A stretch of DNA of 64,000 bases from Deroplatys truncata (lineage: Eukaryota > Arthropoda > Insecta > Mantodea > Mantidae): positions 225,749,152-225,813,151 of the forward strand of contig CM060981.1 of NCBI GenBank assembly GCA_030765065.1, given 5' to 3'. This document shows positions 1-11,548 of the stretch, piece by piece (positions within the stretch are counted from its first letter, which is position 1; each line of letters starts with the position of its first letter). The translations under genes were made by a program, and so were the position numbers. Below the pieces are notes generated by a model. That model did not search any database. It was not told the DNA's origin and saw only the letters and a list, made by a program, of their open reading frames with translations.

Positions 1-380
1 AACTTCTACAGTAGGCTTTCAGATCGCAGTGTGATATTAAGACCATTTTCTTTTGGGCTCCGATGCCCGGTACATTGATTCCTGTTGAAAATATGCATAT
101 CAGGAGATTAATTGTGAGGGATATTTATAAAATAGTGTCCATTATGCAATAAAATAGGAACTACAGAATATTTTGGCTAGGACTATGAGTGGAGGGGGAC
201 TTAGTACCTCCACCTAAGAAGATGTTTTGTCCTAGACCCTTAAAGGGGCAGCCCCGGGAGGAAGGAGCGAGACAGAGGGCGGCCGGATCAGGAGGCACGA
301 CAGGGCAGACGGCAGGGTCCCCATGTTTTCCAGGTATAAACTCCCCGGAATGCAGCTGGTACAACGAGCTCTCCTCGCTT

Positions 381-1250
381 TGTCGCGGTATTGTTCGTGT
401 TAACTTATTTGCTGAGTGCCTGTTATTGTTTTACTATTTTCAATTTTGAGTTCTTTGTCCTCCGGCTAGCTATTATTACCCAGTCGAGCAAATCTCTTGA
501 ACAGGGTGTGTAAACGGAAAGGAGTTGTTACAAAAGATAACACTGATAAAAGAATTTGTTTTTACACTTTTATTGAAGTGACACTTCCTTAATTTCACAT
601 ATTTACTCTTGATACACGCCCGACTGAAACTGTAATATTTTCGAATGTAACTATAATCACTTATTTGCCGCACATTATTAATTCGCGTATTTCACATTTT
701 TGTAACTAACTTTACGACGCGAGAGATTCTGTAGAATTGCGCGACGTGTAACCCGTGAATGATTCTGTTGAACTGTGTGACGTGTAACCCGCGAATGATT
801 CTGTTGAACTGAGCGACGTGTAACTTGTGAATGATTCTGTAGAACTGTGCGTTACTTGTCTTTGGCACGGAATTTATACTCCCTCACCCCGATATGCCTA
901 AACATTATAACAGAGGTGCTATTGGTTAATAAAACGCGCCAATATTAGCGTCTATTTTTATATCCAATCAAAATTACGAACACATATGCTCTAGGGAAGA
1001 TATTCCCTCCACTTCTAAAGAAAAGCGCGCTAATCTGACGTCATTTGCTTGTCTCTTCTAATTAATAAACAACTCACCCCCTCGCTCATTGTTATCCGCT
1101 CCTATTGTCAGTTTCAGTGAGGTCGTGTAAACTTATTTTCTAGCAATGCTTATAATTAACAAACATCTCAAATCATTGTCATACAATAATGCTAATTTAC
1201 ACTACAATCACTCTGGCATTTACAGTGTTGTGATATAAAATACTGTCTCA
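381..1250 (-). mobile_element. Solo LTR related to the gypsy-type element at 40-48 kb
   Basis: The 870-bp segment starts TG and ends CA. It is flanked by the 4-bp direct repeat GCTT (377-380 and 1251-1254). On the minus strand it aligns over most of its length with the LTRs at 40217 and 47796, including the shared 'atagacgctaat.ttggcgcg' promoter-proximal block, a CCAAT-like block, a TATA-like 'agtataaat', an AATAAA-type signal and the 'atagctagcc.gaggacaa' block. There is no internal region, so it is a solo LTR left by LTR-LTR recombination. It is clearly diverged from the 40-kb element, so it belongs to an older copy or a sister family. Confidence 0.85.
721..858. repeat. 36-bp tandem repeat, about 3.8 units, inside the solo LTR
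   Basis: Units start at 721, 757, 793 and 829. Each reads roughly GANNGATTCTGTNGAACTG followed by a GACGTGTAAC stretch, with a few substitutions. The array sits just downstream (minus strand) of the LTR's TATA-like box, in the R/U5 part. The intact relative at 40.6 kb has only a loosely similar unrepeated stretch there. Confidence 0.85.
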
Positions 1251-1633
1251 GCTTCCGGGGACGAAGTGTTACAGAGAGCATCCATTTCCCCTGTCATGCA
1301 ACACCGAGACTCCCTTCGACACTTATAACCCTGAAACAACCAAACAGATGAGAAAGGAGGTGAAATGGAGGGACAGGAAATTCGGGGATGTAATGAACCC
1401 TCCCAGCATTCGTCTAGGACCAGGGGAAACTCCCAAAAGAACTTATGGGTCACGAAGGCAGGTCGCAGGAATTGAACCCATGGCCTCCCGAATGCGAGTC
1501 ACACACGCTAGCGCCTGCGCGTGTAGACTCGCCTGGCTGACTATTTTTTTATTCCATTCTATATAATTTATGCTTTCTTTCCCAACAGTTTTCACAATAA
1601 GTTAAATTCTCATTCTGTCGTAGAATAAGTTTA

Positions 1634-2225
1634 GTGGCTCTTCCTAATAGAAGTTCGCCTCCAGTCCATGAAACAATTGTGCATTTTTTCTGTCTTAGGG
1701 GAGGGGTTCCGACCCCTTCAGCTGCCGTGGTGCGGGCGCTGCGTACCCCTAGCACTCATGGTACTTCTGACGTTACTATGAAATACCTCGGGTGGAACAT
1801 TCGAACCCCTCCCGTTGGTGCTGTTCGGATTGGGTTGGTCTCGACGGGGCAGTGGTTCCTGATACCCGTGGGAGATTGGGTACGACTGTATGGTTTTTCC
1901 ATGCAGCCGAGGTTGTGAGACGCCTCAAAGTCCTTCGGTACCGCCCTGGAGAGCCGTTAAACGGCATACTAGATTGCTGTTGACCCCACCGAGGTTTATC
2001 GGTAGTCGCCCTTCGGGGTTGACGCGCGTAGGTGGCGTATCCACTTCCATCTCCGTGCAAGCGGGGGGCCTTTTTAGGAAACAAGGTATTGACCTCATGG
2101 GAAATCCCACGGTTTGGTTGGCGCTGAACCTTGGGTATAGGAGGGGGACTTGAGCTTCGGCTCTTGTCCTGGTAGACCTTCGCTCAGCATGTCTAAGATT
2201 GGTTTCAGGGGATGGGAGTTGAAAC
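1634..2225. other. GC-rich block of unknown origin
   Basis: About 590 bp with base composition visibly richer in G+C than its surroundings. It has no long open frame and no tRNA-like boxes, and I saw no second copy in the window. It could be the 5' region of an uncharacterised retroelement or a decayed exon-bearing sequence; nothing in it decides. Confidence 0.4.
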
Positions 2226-3575
2226 TAGCGGTTCGGAAATCATATCTGTATTACAGAGTAACTGAAAGGAAATAATTGTAAATCTACAAGTCAATGTGGT
2301 CTTAGCCAAAACAGACGATTCATTATTTATATCCTTCAAGAAGTTTGTACATGTTCTGCAAACGCAAATGTCTTCTACGGGATATCATAGCAGTTCATTT
2401 TCAATACAGAAAAGTTTCTGTTTAGCTTCAGAAACAGCTACACGTTTCCTAGATATACTGGCGGCGAAAGTCTGTGACGAGGTTCTAAAAAACTTATGCT
2501 ACGTTAAGACTGATGTTCGAAAAACATTGATAACTGGTAGAAAAGTAGTGTAAGATTTGAAGACCAGGGTAAAGAATACACTATCGGAAAATATTTAGAA
2601 GTTCGTGCTTTATTGCAAAAAGGACCTTAATTTTAAAATACCCTTCGTAAATAGAAAAGGATCTGATATGTGTCCGAGGTTCTTTATAGCTTTTCCGTAT
2701 TAAAGTAGGAATTTCTTCTGAATTTAACAGCTGCTTAGATGTCGATAGTGTCTGCGAGTATCTGTAGCACCGTTCATCTAATGCTCAGCATAGTTAATTT
2801 CCATAAGGGAGTCTGGGATAGGGGGTACGCCATATCCTTAGTTTTTGCTTTCTGTTTTCCCTCCTCTTTTCATTCTTTTATCTCATTTTTGGTTCGTCCA
2901 CGCGGATTTATTGTTAGGAAATGCAAAAATTAAATGCAAGCCGAATTAATGCCAACACGTTTACTTTTGTTTACTCTTTCCCTAGGTAATAGATCATTTT
3001 GTTATTATTTATTCCCCTACTCGCTTTTGAGGTCATTATGGAAAAACATCTAATGTAAAATGCATTCACACGAATTTCTCTACTAACGATAAATTCATGT
3101 ATATTCATTATACAGGATGGACCATAGGAACCTGGTGATTTTAACATATAAGGTTAACAATATACGACACATATTAACATTTTAATACTGTTGCATTGAA
3201 ATAGGTTACTGAATGACATATAGAGACGTGACCTCAATGTCTAAATGTCACACTTCTTAAATGGCTCCCATCACTAATGTCACACTGTAATCTATCACGC
3301 AGATTATGTGCCGCTGATTACTCCATGTTGTTAGTTATTACTGGATTTCTTCCTGTGTAGTCTCCTTGAGTTCTAGTGTATCTTGGTTTCCTAATGCACA
3401 CTTTAGACTTGGAAGTATGAATGGATGAGCGCATTTATTTAAATAACGCTATGCATACATAAATCCCTATCGATCGCACGAGTCCGCAGGTCATAAGTGT
3501 TGTTTACAATAATAATAATAATAATACAGAGTTGTGAAAGTTATTATTCTCGAGCAGCATTCTTTGCAAAAAATT
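2226..3575. other. No gene recognised; short MITE-like end and (AAT)n
   Basis: No supported coding region. At 3110-3126 there is 'tatacaggatggaccat', similar to the termini of the foldback MITEs at 7511 and 14694, but I found no partner end. A short (AAT)n microsatellite lies at about 3509-3526. Confidence 0.4.
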
Positions 3576-4511
3576 TCTGATGTGTTACACTCACATGACT
3601 TTCTCACTCTTGTACAAACTAGTTTTGCAAACTCTTATTCTCCATCTATTTCATATTCATCGAGATAAACATTTGCAGAAACGACCTTTTGACATGTAAA
3701 GAGAATTACATTTTACACACAGCGACTAGTTCTAAAAATATTTGACCATCGCTTAAGACGTACCATGTTCCCCTTGTTTTGTATTTGCAAGGGCAATATA
3801 GAAATACAGTAGTCTAAGTATCGACATATATCTTAATAGCTGGTTGCTAGGTGCAGCACCATTCCCTTTGCCACAGATTAATACTCTTTGCATATCCAAG
3901 ACAAAAAAAGTAAATAACGAATTCCCATTTGAGAAAATAAGTATTGAACAATTTAAGGGAATAGCAAGCAATATCTCGAAAATGGTACACTCAACAAAAA
4001 ATGTATATGACATAAACTGTGTATTTTAACGCGATCTACATTTTTTGTGTAGAAAAATTTTGTTTATCTCTTATGGTTTAGCAGTTATGCAAAAGTCGTT
4101 CAGAATGAAGAATACTTTTGGAGACATTCGCAGAAAATTCCAGATATACATTTTATTTGTCATGAAAATATCTTAAACGCATAATATTTTAATCAAAATC
4201 TTTAGAGCCATTTTTGAGAAAATTAAAATTTTCGAAAAATGTTCCATATAAAGGGTAATCTGGGGGGGTGATTTTCTTGAAAACCTTCGTGTCGCATCTC
4301 TGGAAGATACTGAACTTAGATACCAAGTTTGGTGTTTATCCGACTGTTCGTTTCTGAGTTATGCTGTTCACAGACACACGAACATGTTTCCAAAAATGCT
4401 TTTTTTGGATTTAGGGGTCTCAAAACATATATTTCCGGTGAAATTTCGGGATCGAATTTTTGGGTGGAATGCAATACTTCCCCTACTGACTATACGTAGT
4501 AGAGAAAGTAA
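3576..4511 (-). repeat. R9 interspersed repeat, full-length copy
   Basis: About 936 bp. In this orientation it begins TCTGATGTGTTACACTCACA and ends near TACGTAGTAGAGAAAGTAA. The same sequence order occurs on the plus strand at 34096-34980 and elsewhere. No transposase-like frame is visible, so it is probably a non-autonomous element. Confidence 0.8.
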
Positions 4512-5089
4512 AAAAGAACTCAATATGTATTTTGAAATGATTTTATTTACAACTAAATCCAAAATCAATCATATTCCGGTCACGGCGAATTACCGTACAA
4601 AAGAACAAAGGCTCTACACCCTGTAGAACAATGCTTTTGCTACCAGAGAGACATCGTAAAACTCACTTGTTGCCTTCGGAGACACTTTTCCAGCAACTAA
4701 GATATCTCGTCGTGGACAGTATTTTAACATAGCGCTTAAATTATTTACATTAAGCAATTTATTACTCCCCTAATATTAGTAAGCTACATACAAAAATATC
4801 ATTAAATCACCCCTCTTAAGCTACACAGGCAGTAAATAGAAAAATAGCTGTACATAGATAATTTAATTTCACTAAAAATAATTACTCAAATTATTAATAA
4901 TTACATAGCTCGGGCTCGGCCTAGAGTTGCCGTTTCAACGCTTAACCTAAATTTGCCATAAAACTGAATGTACTCTTCATCCCCCCCAAAAAAGGGTATA
5001 GTTTTGTGTGACTGGTAAACTAGGAATATAGAAAAACTTACTATACCAAACATGCATATTTTATTAAAACATAATTTATTTAAAATAAT
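4512..5089. other. No gene or repeat recognised
   Basis: AT-rich sequence with short spurious frames only. Confidence 0.5.
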
Positions 5090-5350
5090 TTTTTGTGGTA
5101 CTAGGCCTTTTCAAGGTATTTGTTATCGTTATTTTAAATGTTTCAATATTTTTATAACTTTGAAGTACTGTCAGTTGTTTCTCGTGATGAAAATATTATA
5201 GAAATTTAAGGTCAGCACACAGGGGTCCGATTTTAAACATTCGAATACCGCTTCGGCCTCATGTATCCCACTTGTATCTAAACGAAATGCGTAATGAAGG
5301 CTATGCAAACCTCTATCTGGATTTTCATTAAGTAGATAGAAAAGCAAAGA
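5090..5350 (+). repeat. Diverged R9 fragment
   Basis: It carries the order 'cagttgtttctcg.gatgaaa', 'aaggtcagca' and 'gtaatgaaggc' that matches the 3' third of the R9 copy at 62.8-63.0 kb. A weaker echo follows at 5495-5560. It is truncated at both ends. Confidence 0.5.
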
Positions 5351-6230
5351 GTTAACAGCTATATGAAAATAAACAATTGTACACAGAGAGAGGCATATGA
5401 AAGTAACACAATAGGATTTCTTAAGTACTAAGGTATTATCATTTTGTTTCTTTGTATATTGTGGAAAAAGATGTGTAATTTCAAAGCCAATACAATATAG
5501 CGACCGTCAAAGATTTAACTATCCCTTTAGCCTCCTGTATTGCTCCTTGTATCTGACACGAAACGTGTAATGAAATTAATATTTCTGCCAGATTACTTCA
5601 ATTAAGAGTAAATATATGGTAAAATAAGCTTCTGCCAGAAGTCCAGAAACTAATAAAATACACTACAATGGATATAGAGAAGGTCATTAGAATACAAAAT
5701 AAATGTTTTTTTTTTAAATTAAATCCTGTGAAAATACACATCAAAAACTCTACTGGACCAGGGAGACATTGCTTGTTCTTAGCCACTAGGAGTTACTATG
5801 CATTAAAATGTTATAACTGAAATTCTAGACTAGAACGTTGCTCTGAAAATAACAGGAAAGATAGTTAATTTGATGAATTCCTATAGTGTTGGAAAGTATT
5901 TATGGAATACGCTGCTATTTAGAAAGATATTAAAACAAATGTAAACATTAAGACTAAACATCTGTGAAATTTATAGTAATCCACAATTTCAGTTGGATTC
6001 ACTTGAAAGCAATTCGGGGTTTAATGCACAAAATTTCATGCATATTTCTAAATTAGTTCCAACGTTATTAACTTGTTTATTATTTCTTAGTGATTTGCAA
6101 AATTGCTCCAAAGGATGAAGTTCTTCTTTGAAAAAATAATATTTTATATTTAAACTCTTTAATAATTTATTCATAAGTGGTAGGGATGCAGTTTGTTTTC
6201 CAACTAGTTTGAGAGAAAATAAATTTTATA
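5351..6230. other. No gene recognised
   Basis: AT-rich. Only the weak R9 echo at about 5495-5560 stands out. Confidence 0.4.
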
Positions 6231-6237
6231 TATAAGG

Positions 6238-6715
6238 CTACCGAGCGGGATGTCTCAGGCGGTTTCGTCTGTGGCCCGCATTTGGGAGGTCGTGGGTCCG
6301 ATTCCCTGTCCCTCCATTTAATCTCCGATTCACTTTATCATTCATCGTTGATCTCTTTTAGGGTTGGAAGTGTCAGCGACGATGTTTCGGGGAAAACAAT
6401 GCTCTTTGTGACTCTCTCCGTCCCTCGGCTTTCGGCTGGCCGCCGGAGGTATCCGAATCTCCTTGGGGGGCGTTGGACCCCTCTGTGTGGGATGGGGTCC
6501 CCGGTCTGCCTGTCTGTCTGCTGCGGAGTGTCTATCTTGAAACTTAGGGACACTGTCATTCCTGCGCCGTCACTCCTGGTTCTGGCAGCGCGGTGTCTCC
6601 TCTCGCCTCATCCTTCCTCCTGGGGACTCTCCCTTGTGGGGCGTAGGTACAATATTCCCTCTGTGGATCAATGCTGAATACCCTCCGTAGCCAATTTATT
6701 CCAATCCAATTCAAG
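6238..6715 (+). mobile_element. tRNA-derived SINE (family B), full length
   Basis: A 478-bp copy flanked by the direct repeat TATAAGG (6231-6237 and 6716-6722). The tRNA-like head contains an A-box-like GATGTCTCAGGCGG and a B-box-like GGGTCCGATTCCC. The body matches 16562-17053. The open frame that covers 6282-6677 reads across the SINE and is not a gene. Confidence 0.8.
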
Positions 6716-6722
6716 TATAAGG

Positions 6723-7510
6723 TTTAAATTGTAGCTTAAAATTTATACAGTTGTTTAATAACATTACAATTAAGTATGCTCACAAAAATTAATTTCATTA
6801 TTTTATATCCTGTTATTTATATTCAGGTGTACAAAATTTAGTCATGTGTACCGAAAAGTATATCGCATGGAAATATCTACAAATGAGAAAACGCTGACAA
6901 AATAATACCGAGAAAACAGAGTTTAAAAATTATAACGCTAAAATGACCCCTTTTCTCATTTTATGCTGTTTAGAAAGCATTTTATGTATATTGTTATACA
7001 CCGGGGTGAGGCCAAAAGGTTTTGTAGCTAAAATATTAAAATTAGTTACCCCAGCATAAACATTGGGGACGTAACTGCAGTGGCAACGAGATGACCAGGA
7101 TCTTAGCTGCACATTCTGAAGCACGCGTGGGATACTCATAACAAAATACACATACTTTCAAATTTAACTGTGGTTTATTACAAATTTACCTTGATGCCAC
7201 TACATCATTCACAGAAGATTACAGAACATTGGAGGGAGATGTTCCATACTTACACGAGACACACATGCATGTTACATACACAACCACCTGAAGAGACTCG
7301 CACGACTGAACTGGCTACTACTAGACTGACGCTAGTCCCTCTACTTGCCTTCACTCCCCTTTCCTCTCTCCAACCCTGGCTAGGAGGTGGGGAGAGAAAT
7401 GCCGCGTCGGACGAAATTCAAACCCCAATCAAAATAATTATACACAACAATGTCATGCTACAAAGCAATACTGTGTCCGACGCGACAATGCACACACATA
7501 TGCTACAATA
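6723..7510. other. No gene recognised; 10-bp inverted repeat
   Basis: Non-repetitive within the window. CGCGTCGGAC near 7403 and its reverse complement GTCCGACGCG near 7476 form a 10-bp inverted repeat around a loop of about 60 bp. A frame at 7170-7586 has no recognisable domain. Confidence 0.35.
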
Positions 7511-7849
7511 TACAGGTGGACGTTTTAAGTTGAGACTGTACAATATCTCCGAACCTAAGCGTTGTAAGAAGCAATATCTGGAATAAGAGTTGTTTGATGT
7601 TATGGGGGAAAGTAATGTCATTAGTGGTGTTTCATTTGGAGGGCGTAATCGTCATGTAAGCGATTGTAGGTTCCCTTCAAATATATTAAATTCATCCTAA
7701 AATGATCACCATAATGTCCCCCAAGCAAAACACGACTAATGGTATTTACTTTCCAGCATAATATCAAGCAACTTTTATTAAAAACATTTCTTTCCAGAAA
7801 GCTTAGTTTTGGGGATATTGTACAGTCAAATTAAATGATCCATCCTGTA
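7511..7849. mobile_element. Foldback MITE with long terminal inverted repeats
   Basis: It starts TACAGGTGGACG and ends CCATCCTGTA, and most of its 339 bp pairs with itself. For example 'caatatctccgaacctaagc' near the left end has its complement near 7800. The flanks are TA-rich (caata / tatatt), consistent with a TA or TATA target. The arms match those of the larger foldback at 14694-15936. Confidence 0.8.
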
Positions 7850-8009
7850 TATATTTATATACCCTGATACATCTTTTTCTGCTGCTATACAAAACCTTAG
7901 TATTTGAGATTTATGAGGCAACTCTTGAATTGTTTGTTGACTTTAATGTTGGAAAAACATATAGTTTTTACCACAATGTTATGGGAAGGTAGGTTACTTT
8001 TATTTGGCG

Positions 8010-8292
8010 GGGGGTATTTATGGACGCTCTTTAACTACTGTGATTCTTTGCGTCCTATTCTATATTGGGCGTAAAAGGCGGAAATTTTGCTCAGAGGTGT
8101 CTTTATCTCGCTTGAGGTTTTCTTACGTGCCGTGAATCTATGACACGGGACCACCGGCTTTATTTCCCTTCCGAAGGAAGCCATGCTAAGGATTTTTAAG
8201 ACCGAAAGAAATCCACCACTCTCCACGTTTACGTAACCTCGGGAATCAGAGGCTAGTATGGTTCCCCTATAACGTAGGTTACGAAGAGACAT
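8010..8292 (-). mobile_element. tRNA-derived SINE (family A), decayed head
   Basis: It matches the better copy at 55417-55662: tail 'tatttatggacgctcttta' at the low end, then 'gggaccaccggctttat' and 'gaaggaagccatgctaagga'. The tRNA-like head at about 8200-8292 is poorly preserved. Read on the minus strand the tail ends ATAAATA-like. Confidence 0.7.
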
Positions 8293-9316
8293 TTAAATCG
8301 CTATATGACATGCTTTAAAAGGTAGTAAAGCTACAGAAGCTACATAGAACTAGAAGACAAGGTATGTGGTGTTTAACAACAATAAACACCTGTGCTGTTT
8401 AACAACAATAAACACCATCACATATTTTGGCATTTAATGTTCATATTTGCATATTTAATAACAATAATAATAAAATAACAATAATAGAGTACGTAGCCTC
8501 CAAGCGCAAATTACCCACAGGCCGCCACTGTCTATGTATCTAAACTTTGATATTGGGTAAACCAATTCTGTATCCGATTCTACACACACTCCTGCAGTAT
8601 CAGATAATGGTATTGTAATAGCTCTTTAAGACTCCACTCCATGAAGAGAAATCGATACTTAGCCAATTAATCTTTAGTTACAGTTTGCCGATTTAAGCCT
8701 GCTTTAATGTCCGTCTTTCTACCATTATTCTCTCTACAACACCCTGTCTGATAAACTGGTTTTCACACAGCCCTAACATACGCTCTCGCCGATCATTGTC
8801 TAGGAAAATCAGTACGGTGTGTTTTCGATGCGTACAGCATTAAGCGTGCCCTACAACGGAGTCAACTAAATTTATAAACATGTTTAATTCCTTTAGGTTT
8901 AATTCTACCAACTACTACTAAGAAAATTCAGTGGTTTCAAGAATAGCAACAGCTAAGTGAAAGGTAATGAATATGAGCAAATTACTTTAATACTGTAATA
9001 CAAATTATAAATTGTTAGTAAGTATAATTAAACTTTATGTGGATAGTGTATGTATTAATACGAAGAATGAAATAATAACAAAAAACTATCAAAGAATTTT
9101 GGAAAAGTTGAAACAATGGAAAGAATAAATTATAAGCTACTAGCACATTTATATCGCTGAAAAGCAGTGACTAGTAAAGCACTATTAGCTTTAAAACGTC
9201 GCGTTGATTTTGTAGTAGTTTATACCAGTTATGTGTTTGGTGCCTGCCAGCAAGTAGTTAGCTAATAATTTGGAGTTGTAGTGATTTTATTTTATTGTAA
9301 AACTTTAATTTTATTA
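8293..9316. other. No gene recognised; duplicated AACAATAAACACC motif and (AAT)n
   Basis: A 'gtttaacaacaataaacacc' segment occurs twice at 8370-8415, followed by an AAT-rich microsatellite at about 8456-8488. No supported coding sequence. Confidence 0.45.
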
Positions 9317-9851
9317 TTACTTCCTCTACTACGTTTAGTAAATAGAAGAAGTTTCTAACTAAAAATTCGATACCAAGATTTCAATGAAAATGCATGTTTT
9401 GAGGTGCCCTAAATCCAAAAACAGCATTTTTGGAAACATCTCTCTGTGTGTGTCTGTGAAGAGCATAACTCAAAGCGGAAAAGTTGGATAAATGCCAAAC
9501 TTGGTCTATGAGTTTAGTATCTTCCAAGGATGCGACATGAAGATTCTCATGAAAATCGCCCATTCCAGACTATCCTTTACATCAAGGATGGCGAAAATGC
9601 CTTTTTCTTTCAAATAATCAAATATGCAACACGTACTACACCACTCAGCAGCACATGGAAAACAAATGAATAGACGGCTAGAAAAGGAGCTGCGCCTGCG
9701 AGTCACACTGCCTCGCGAGTCGCGTTTTCGCCACCACTGCTTTACATGGAACATTTTTTTTAAAATTTTGATTTCCTCAAAACTGGCTCGAACGATTTTG
9801 ATTAAAATCGCATATGTTTAAGATATATGCTCATGGCAAATGAAATCTATA

Positions 9852-11071
9852 CACTACGTGATCAAAGGTATCCGGACACCTGGCTGAAAATGACGTACAA
9901 GTTCGTAGCGCCCTCCATCGGTAATGCTGGAAGTCAATATGGTGCTGGTCCACCCTTAGCCTTAATGACAGCGTTCACTCTCGCAGGCATACTTTCAATC
10001 AGCTACTGGAAGGTTTCTTGGGGAATGGCAGCCCATTTTTCATGGAGTGCGGAACTGAGGAGAGATATCGATGTAGGTCGGTGAGGCCTGGCACGAAGTT
10101 GGCATTCCAAAACATCCCGAAGGTGTTCTATAGGATTCAAGTCAGGACTCTGTGCAGGCCAGCTCATTACAGGGATGTTATTGTCGTGTAACCACTCCGC
10201 CACAGCCCGTGCAGTATGAGCAGGTGCTCGATGGTGTTGAAAGATGCAAGCACCATCCCCGAATTGCTCTTCAACAGTGGGAAGCAAGAAGGTACTTAAA
10301 ATATCAATGTAGGTCTGCGCTGTGATCGTGCCACGCAAAACAACAAGGGGTGCAAGCCCCCTTCAGGAAAAACACCATAACACCACCAACTCCGAATTTT
10401 ACTGTTGGCACTACACACGCTGACAGATGACGTTCACCGGGTATTCGTCATACCCACACCCTGTCATCGGGTAGCCACATTGTGTACCGTGATTCGTCAC
10501 TCCACACAACGTTTTGCCACTTTCAATGGTGTAATGTTGACGCTCCTTACACCAAGCGAGGCGTCGTTTGGCATTTTCCTGCGTAATGTGTGGCTTATGA
10601 GCAGCCGCTCGAACATGGAAACCAAGGTTTCTCACCTCACGCCTAACTGCCATGGTACTTGGAGTGGATCCTGATGCATTTAGGAATCTGTGTGATGCTC
10701 TGGATAGATGTCTGCCTATTACTCATTATGACCCTCTTCAAATTTCGGATGTCTCTGTCAGTCAACAGACGAGGTCAGCCTGTACGCTTTTGTGCTGTAA
10801 ATGTCTCTTCACGTTTTCACTTCACTATCACTTCAGAAACAGTTGACCTAGGAATGTTTAGGAGTGTGGAAATCTCGCGTACAGACTTCTGACACAAGTG
10901 ACACCCAATCACCTGACCACGTTCGAAATCCGTGAGTTCCACGGAGCGTCCCATTCTGCTGTTTCACGATGTCTAATGACTACTGAGGTTGCGGATAATG
11001 AGTGCCAGCACAATGCACCTAAGATGAAAACGTATGTTTATGGGGATTTCCGGATCCTTTTGATCACATAG
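9852..11071 (-). mobile_element. Tc1-like DNA transposon, inactive
   Basis: A 1220-bp element with imperfect terminal inverted repeats: CACTACGTGATCAAAGGTAT at the left, and CTATGTGATCAAAAGGATCC reading inward from the right. TATA flanks both sides (9848-9851 and 11072-11075), while the empty site in R9 copies has a single TATA, as expected for TA-target integration. The transposase gene inside is broken. Confidence 0.9.
9934..10954 (-). pseudogene. Tc1-like transposase pseudogene
   Basis: Read on the minus strand from an ATG at 10952-10954, the start encodes a Tc1-type DNA-binding region with 'LTDFERGQVIG' and 'IPRSTVSEV'. The middle keeps 'AKRRLAWCKERQ' and, in another frame, 'VVWSDESRYT', which holds the first catalytic Asp. 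The C-terminal part (about 10338-10003) keeps 'PAQSPDLNPIEHL' with the catalytic Glu. At the position where the family has the second catalytic Asp the sequence reads 'FQHHRAPAHT', so that Asp appears to be His. There are several frameshifts, and a TAG follows 'AAIPQETFQ', before the last ~25 residues. The family normally cuts and pastes at TA; this copy cannot encode an active enzyme. Confidence 0.9.
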
Positions 11072-11548
11072 TATATCTTCAATTTTCTGGGAATGTCCCT
11101 AAAAGTCCTCTTTATTTTGGCTGACTTTTTCATAACTGGTAAACCGCAAAATAGACAAAATTTTATTACAAAAAATGTATATCTTTTTAAAACATACAAT
11201 TTATGTGACACACATTTTTTTTTTGTGGAGTGAACCATTTCCGAGATATTCCTTGTTATTCGTTTGAATTTTCCAATACTTGTACTTTTTCTCACATGGG
11301 AATTCGTTATTCTGTTTTTTGTGTCCCGAACATGCAAAGAGAATGGAATGTTCCATATAGCAACCAGCTCTTAAAACATTTAACTATCGCTTAAAGCCTA
11401 CCATATTCCACCTGCACTAACAAGAACATTACCAATAAAATTTTCTGCAAATATTTATCTCGATTAACACAAAGTAGATGGAGAATAAGTGTTTGTACAA
11501 GTAGTTTGTACAAGAGTGGAGAAAGTCATGTGGATGGAACTCATCATA

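Larger units (their letters stand above)
170..1545 (-). mobile_element. tRNA-derived SINE (family B), split by a solo LTR
   Basis: This is an antisense copy of the ~480-bp SINE family also present at 6238-6715 and 16562-17053. The tRNA-like head lies at the high end (about 1465-1545); read on the minus strand it has a B-box-like GGGTTCAATTCC. The stretch at 1345-1395 matches the family's conserved 'ccctccatttcatctcc' block, and 215-330 matches its 3' part. A solo LTR (381-1250) with a 4-bp duplication interrupts it. The left boundary is approximate and I found no TSD for the SINE itself. Confidence 0.6.
9317..11548 (+). repeat. R9 copy interrupted by a Tc1-like element
   Basis: The left part (9317-9851) runs from TTACTTCCTCTACTACG to 'gcaaatgaaatctata'. 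The right part (11072-11548) resumes with 'tatatcttcaattttctggg' and ends CATCATATTT. Uninterrupted copies read 'aaaatgtatatcttgaattt' at the same point (near 34464), so the two parts join exactly across the inserted transposon. Confidence 0.85.

Noticed and set aside
721..858. Regular 36-bp repeats, which could suggest a CRISPR-like array
   Set aside because: Units are contiguous without spacers, vary at several positions, and lie inside a TSD-flanked LTR in eukaryotic DNA.
1348..2153. Overlapping frames of 60-100 codons on both strands
   Set aside because: They overlap SINE sequence and the GC-rich block, share no domain, and long frames are expected by chance in GC-rich DNA.
7395..7490. 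10-bp inverted repeat CGCGTCGGAC/GTCCGACGCG as a regulatory hairpin
   Set aside because: One occurrence, a loop of about 60 bp and no flanking context; chance cannot be excluded.
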